Source: Deferribacteres bacterium
GTDB lineage: Bacteria; Nitrospirota; Thermodesulfovibrionia; UBA6902
DNA: 21,555 bases
NCBI GenBank assembly: GCA_013152795.1
Contig: JAADFS010000007.1
Location: 1-21,555, forward strand
Reading direction: 5' to 3'
Below the pieces are notes generated by a model that worked only from the letters and a program-made list of their open reading frames with translations, was not told the origin of the DNA and ran no database searches. The translations under genes were made by a program, and so were the position numbers. Positions 21,421-21,555 of the stretch are shown piece by piece (within the stretch, counting starts at the first letter, position 1; each line of letters opens with the position of its first letter).

Positions 21421-21555
21421 CCTTAATGTTGCATAAACACGGCAGGAGAGCCTGCCGGGGAACCAAGTTCAAAGTTCTGAGTTCAAAGTTAAGGGTGCAG
21501 GGTGCAGTTGTCAGGGTGCAGAAAGAAACAAGTCCCCCCTCCCTTTGGGAGGGGG
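21421..21555 (-). repeat. Intergenic repeat element, cut by the window end (copy 11)
   Basis: This copy is inverted relative to the others on the plus strand. It therefore has the same orientation relative to serS that the others have to the minus-strand genes. It starts CCTTAATGTTGCATAAAC one base after the serS stop. It continues with GGCAGG-AGAG-CCTGCCGGG, heptads AGTTCAAAGTTCTGAGTTC and GGGTGCA units, GAAAGAAACAAG, and the first part of the stem CCCCCCTCCC-TTT-GGGAGGGGG at the right edge. The other half lies beyond the window. Confidence 0.88.

Overview
The window reads as a piece of chromosome from an anaerobic or facultative bacterium of moderate GC content. The compact aromatic amino acid cluster (pheA-hisC-aroF-tyrA-aroA), the type I-beta DAHP synthase, glutamate-1-semialdehyde haem synthesis, a molybdenum iron-sulfur oxidoreductase and heptad-rich intergenic repeats fit a Nitrospirota or deltaproteobacterial-type genome. 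That placement is inference; no rRNA or other decisive marker is present.

Layout. A small plus-strand gene of unknown function with a nuclease-like PD...EVE motif (54-416) converges on a long minus-strand block. Read in its transcription direction (high to low coordinates), the block encodes an M23 peptidase, a six-helix membrane protein, an M48/Ste24-type protease, hemL, a divergent ychF, a HisM/GltJ-type ABC permease, a 1363-residue permease/iron-sulfur/molybdopterin fusion, pheA, hisC, aroF, tyrA, aroA and an inositol-phosphatase-family enzyme. At the right end two plus-strand genes follow, rtcA and serS.

How the genes work together. The pheA-hisC-aroF-tyrA-aroA run supplies the first step of the shikimate pathway, the EPSP step, and the chorismate-to-phenylalanine and chorismate-to-tyrosine branches; HisC is probably the aminotransferase of these branches as well as, or instead of, of histidine synthesis. 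The two permease genes upstream look like a HisQ/HisM-type pair, but no ABC ATPase or solute-binding protein is present. One permease is fused in frame to a four-cluster ferredoxin subunit and a complete Mo-bisPGD catalytic subunit. This possible redox-linked transporter, or permease-anchored cytoplasmic molybdoenzyme, is the most unusual gene here.

The intergenic spaces hold about ten copies, whole or partial, of one repeat family. Termini are imperfect inverted repeats (CCTTACAGTGGCATAAAA and the complement of GTTTATGCAACATTAAGG), each followed by a GGCAGG-AGAG-CCTGCC hairpin. The core is either a symmetric unique segment (copies at 12526 and 14034) or a C-rich/G-rich hairpin followed by 7-bp repeat units (GCACCCT, GAACTTT). 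Several copies begin within 0-1 nt of the stop codon of the preceding gene, all in the same orientation relative to it. The elements resemble MITEs or REP/BIME elements. No transposase is encoded in the window.
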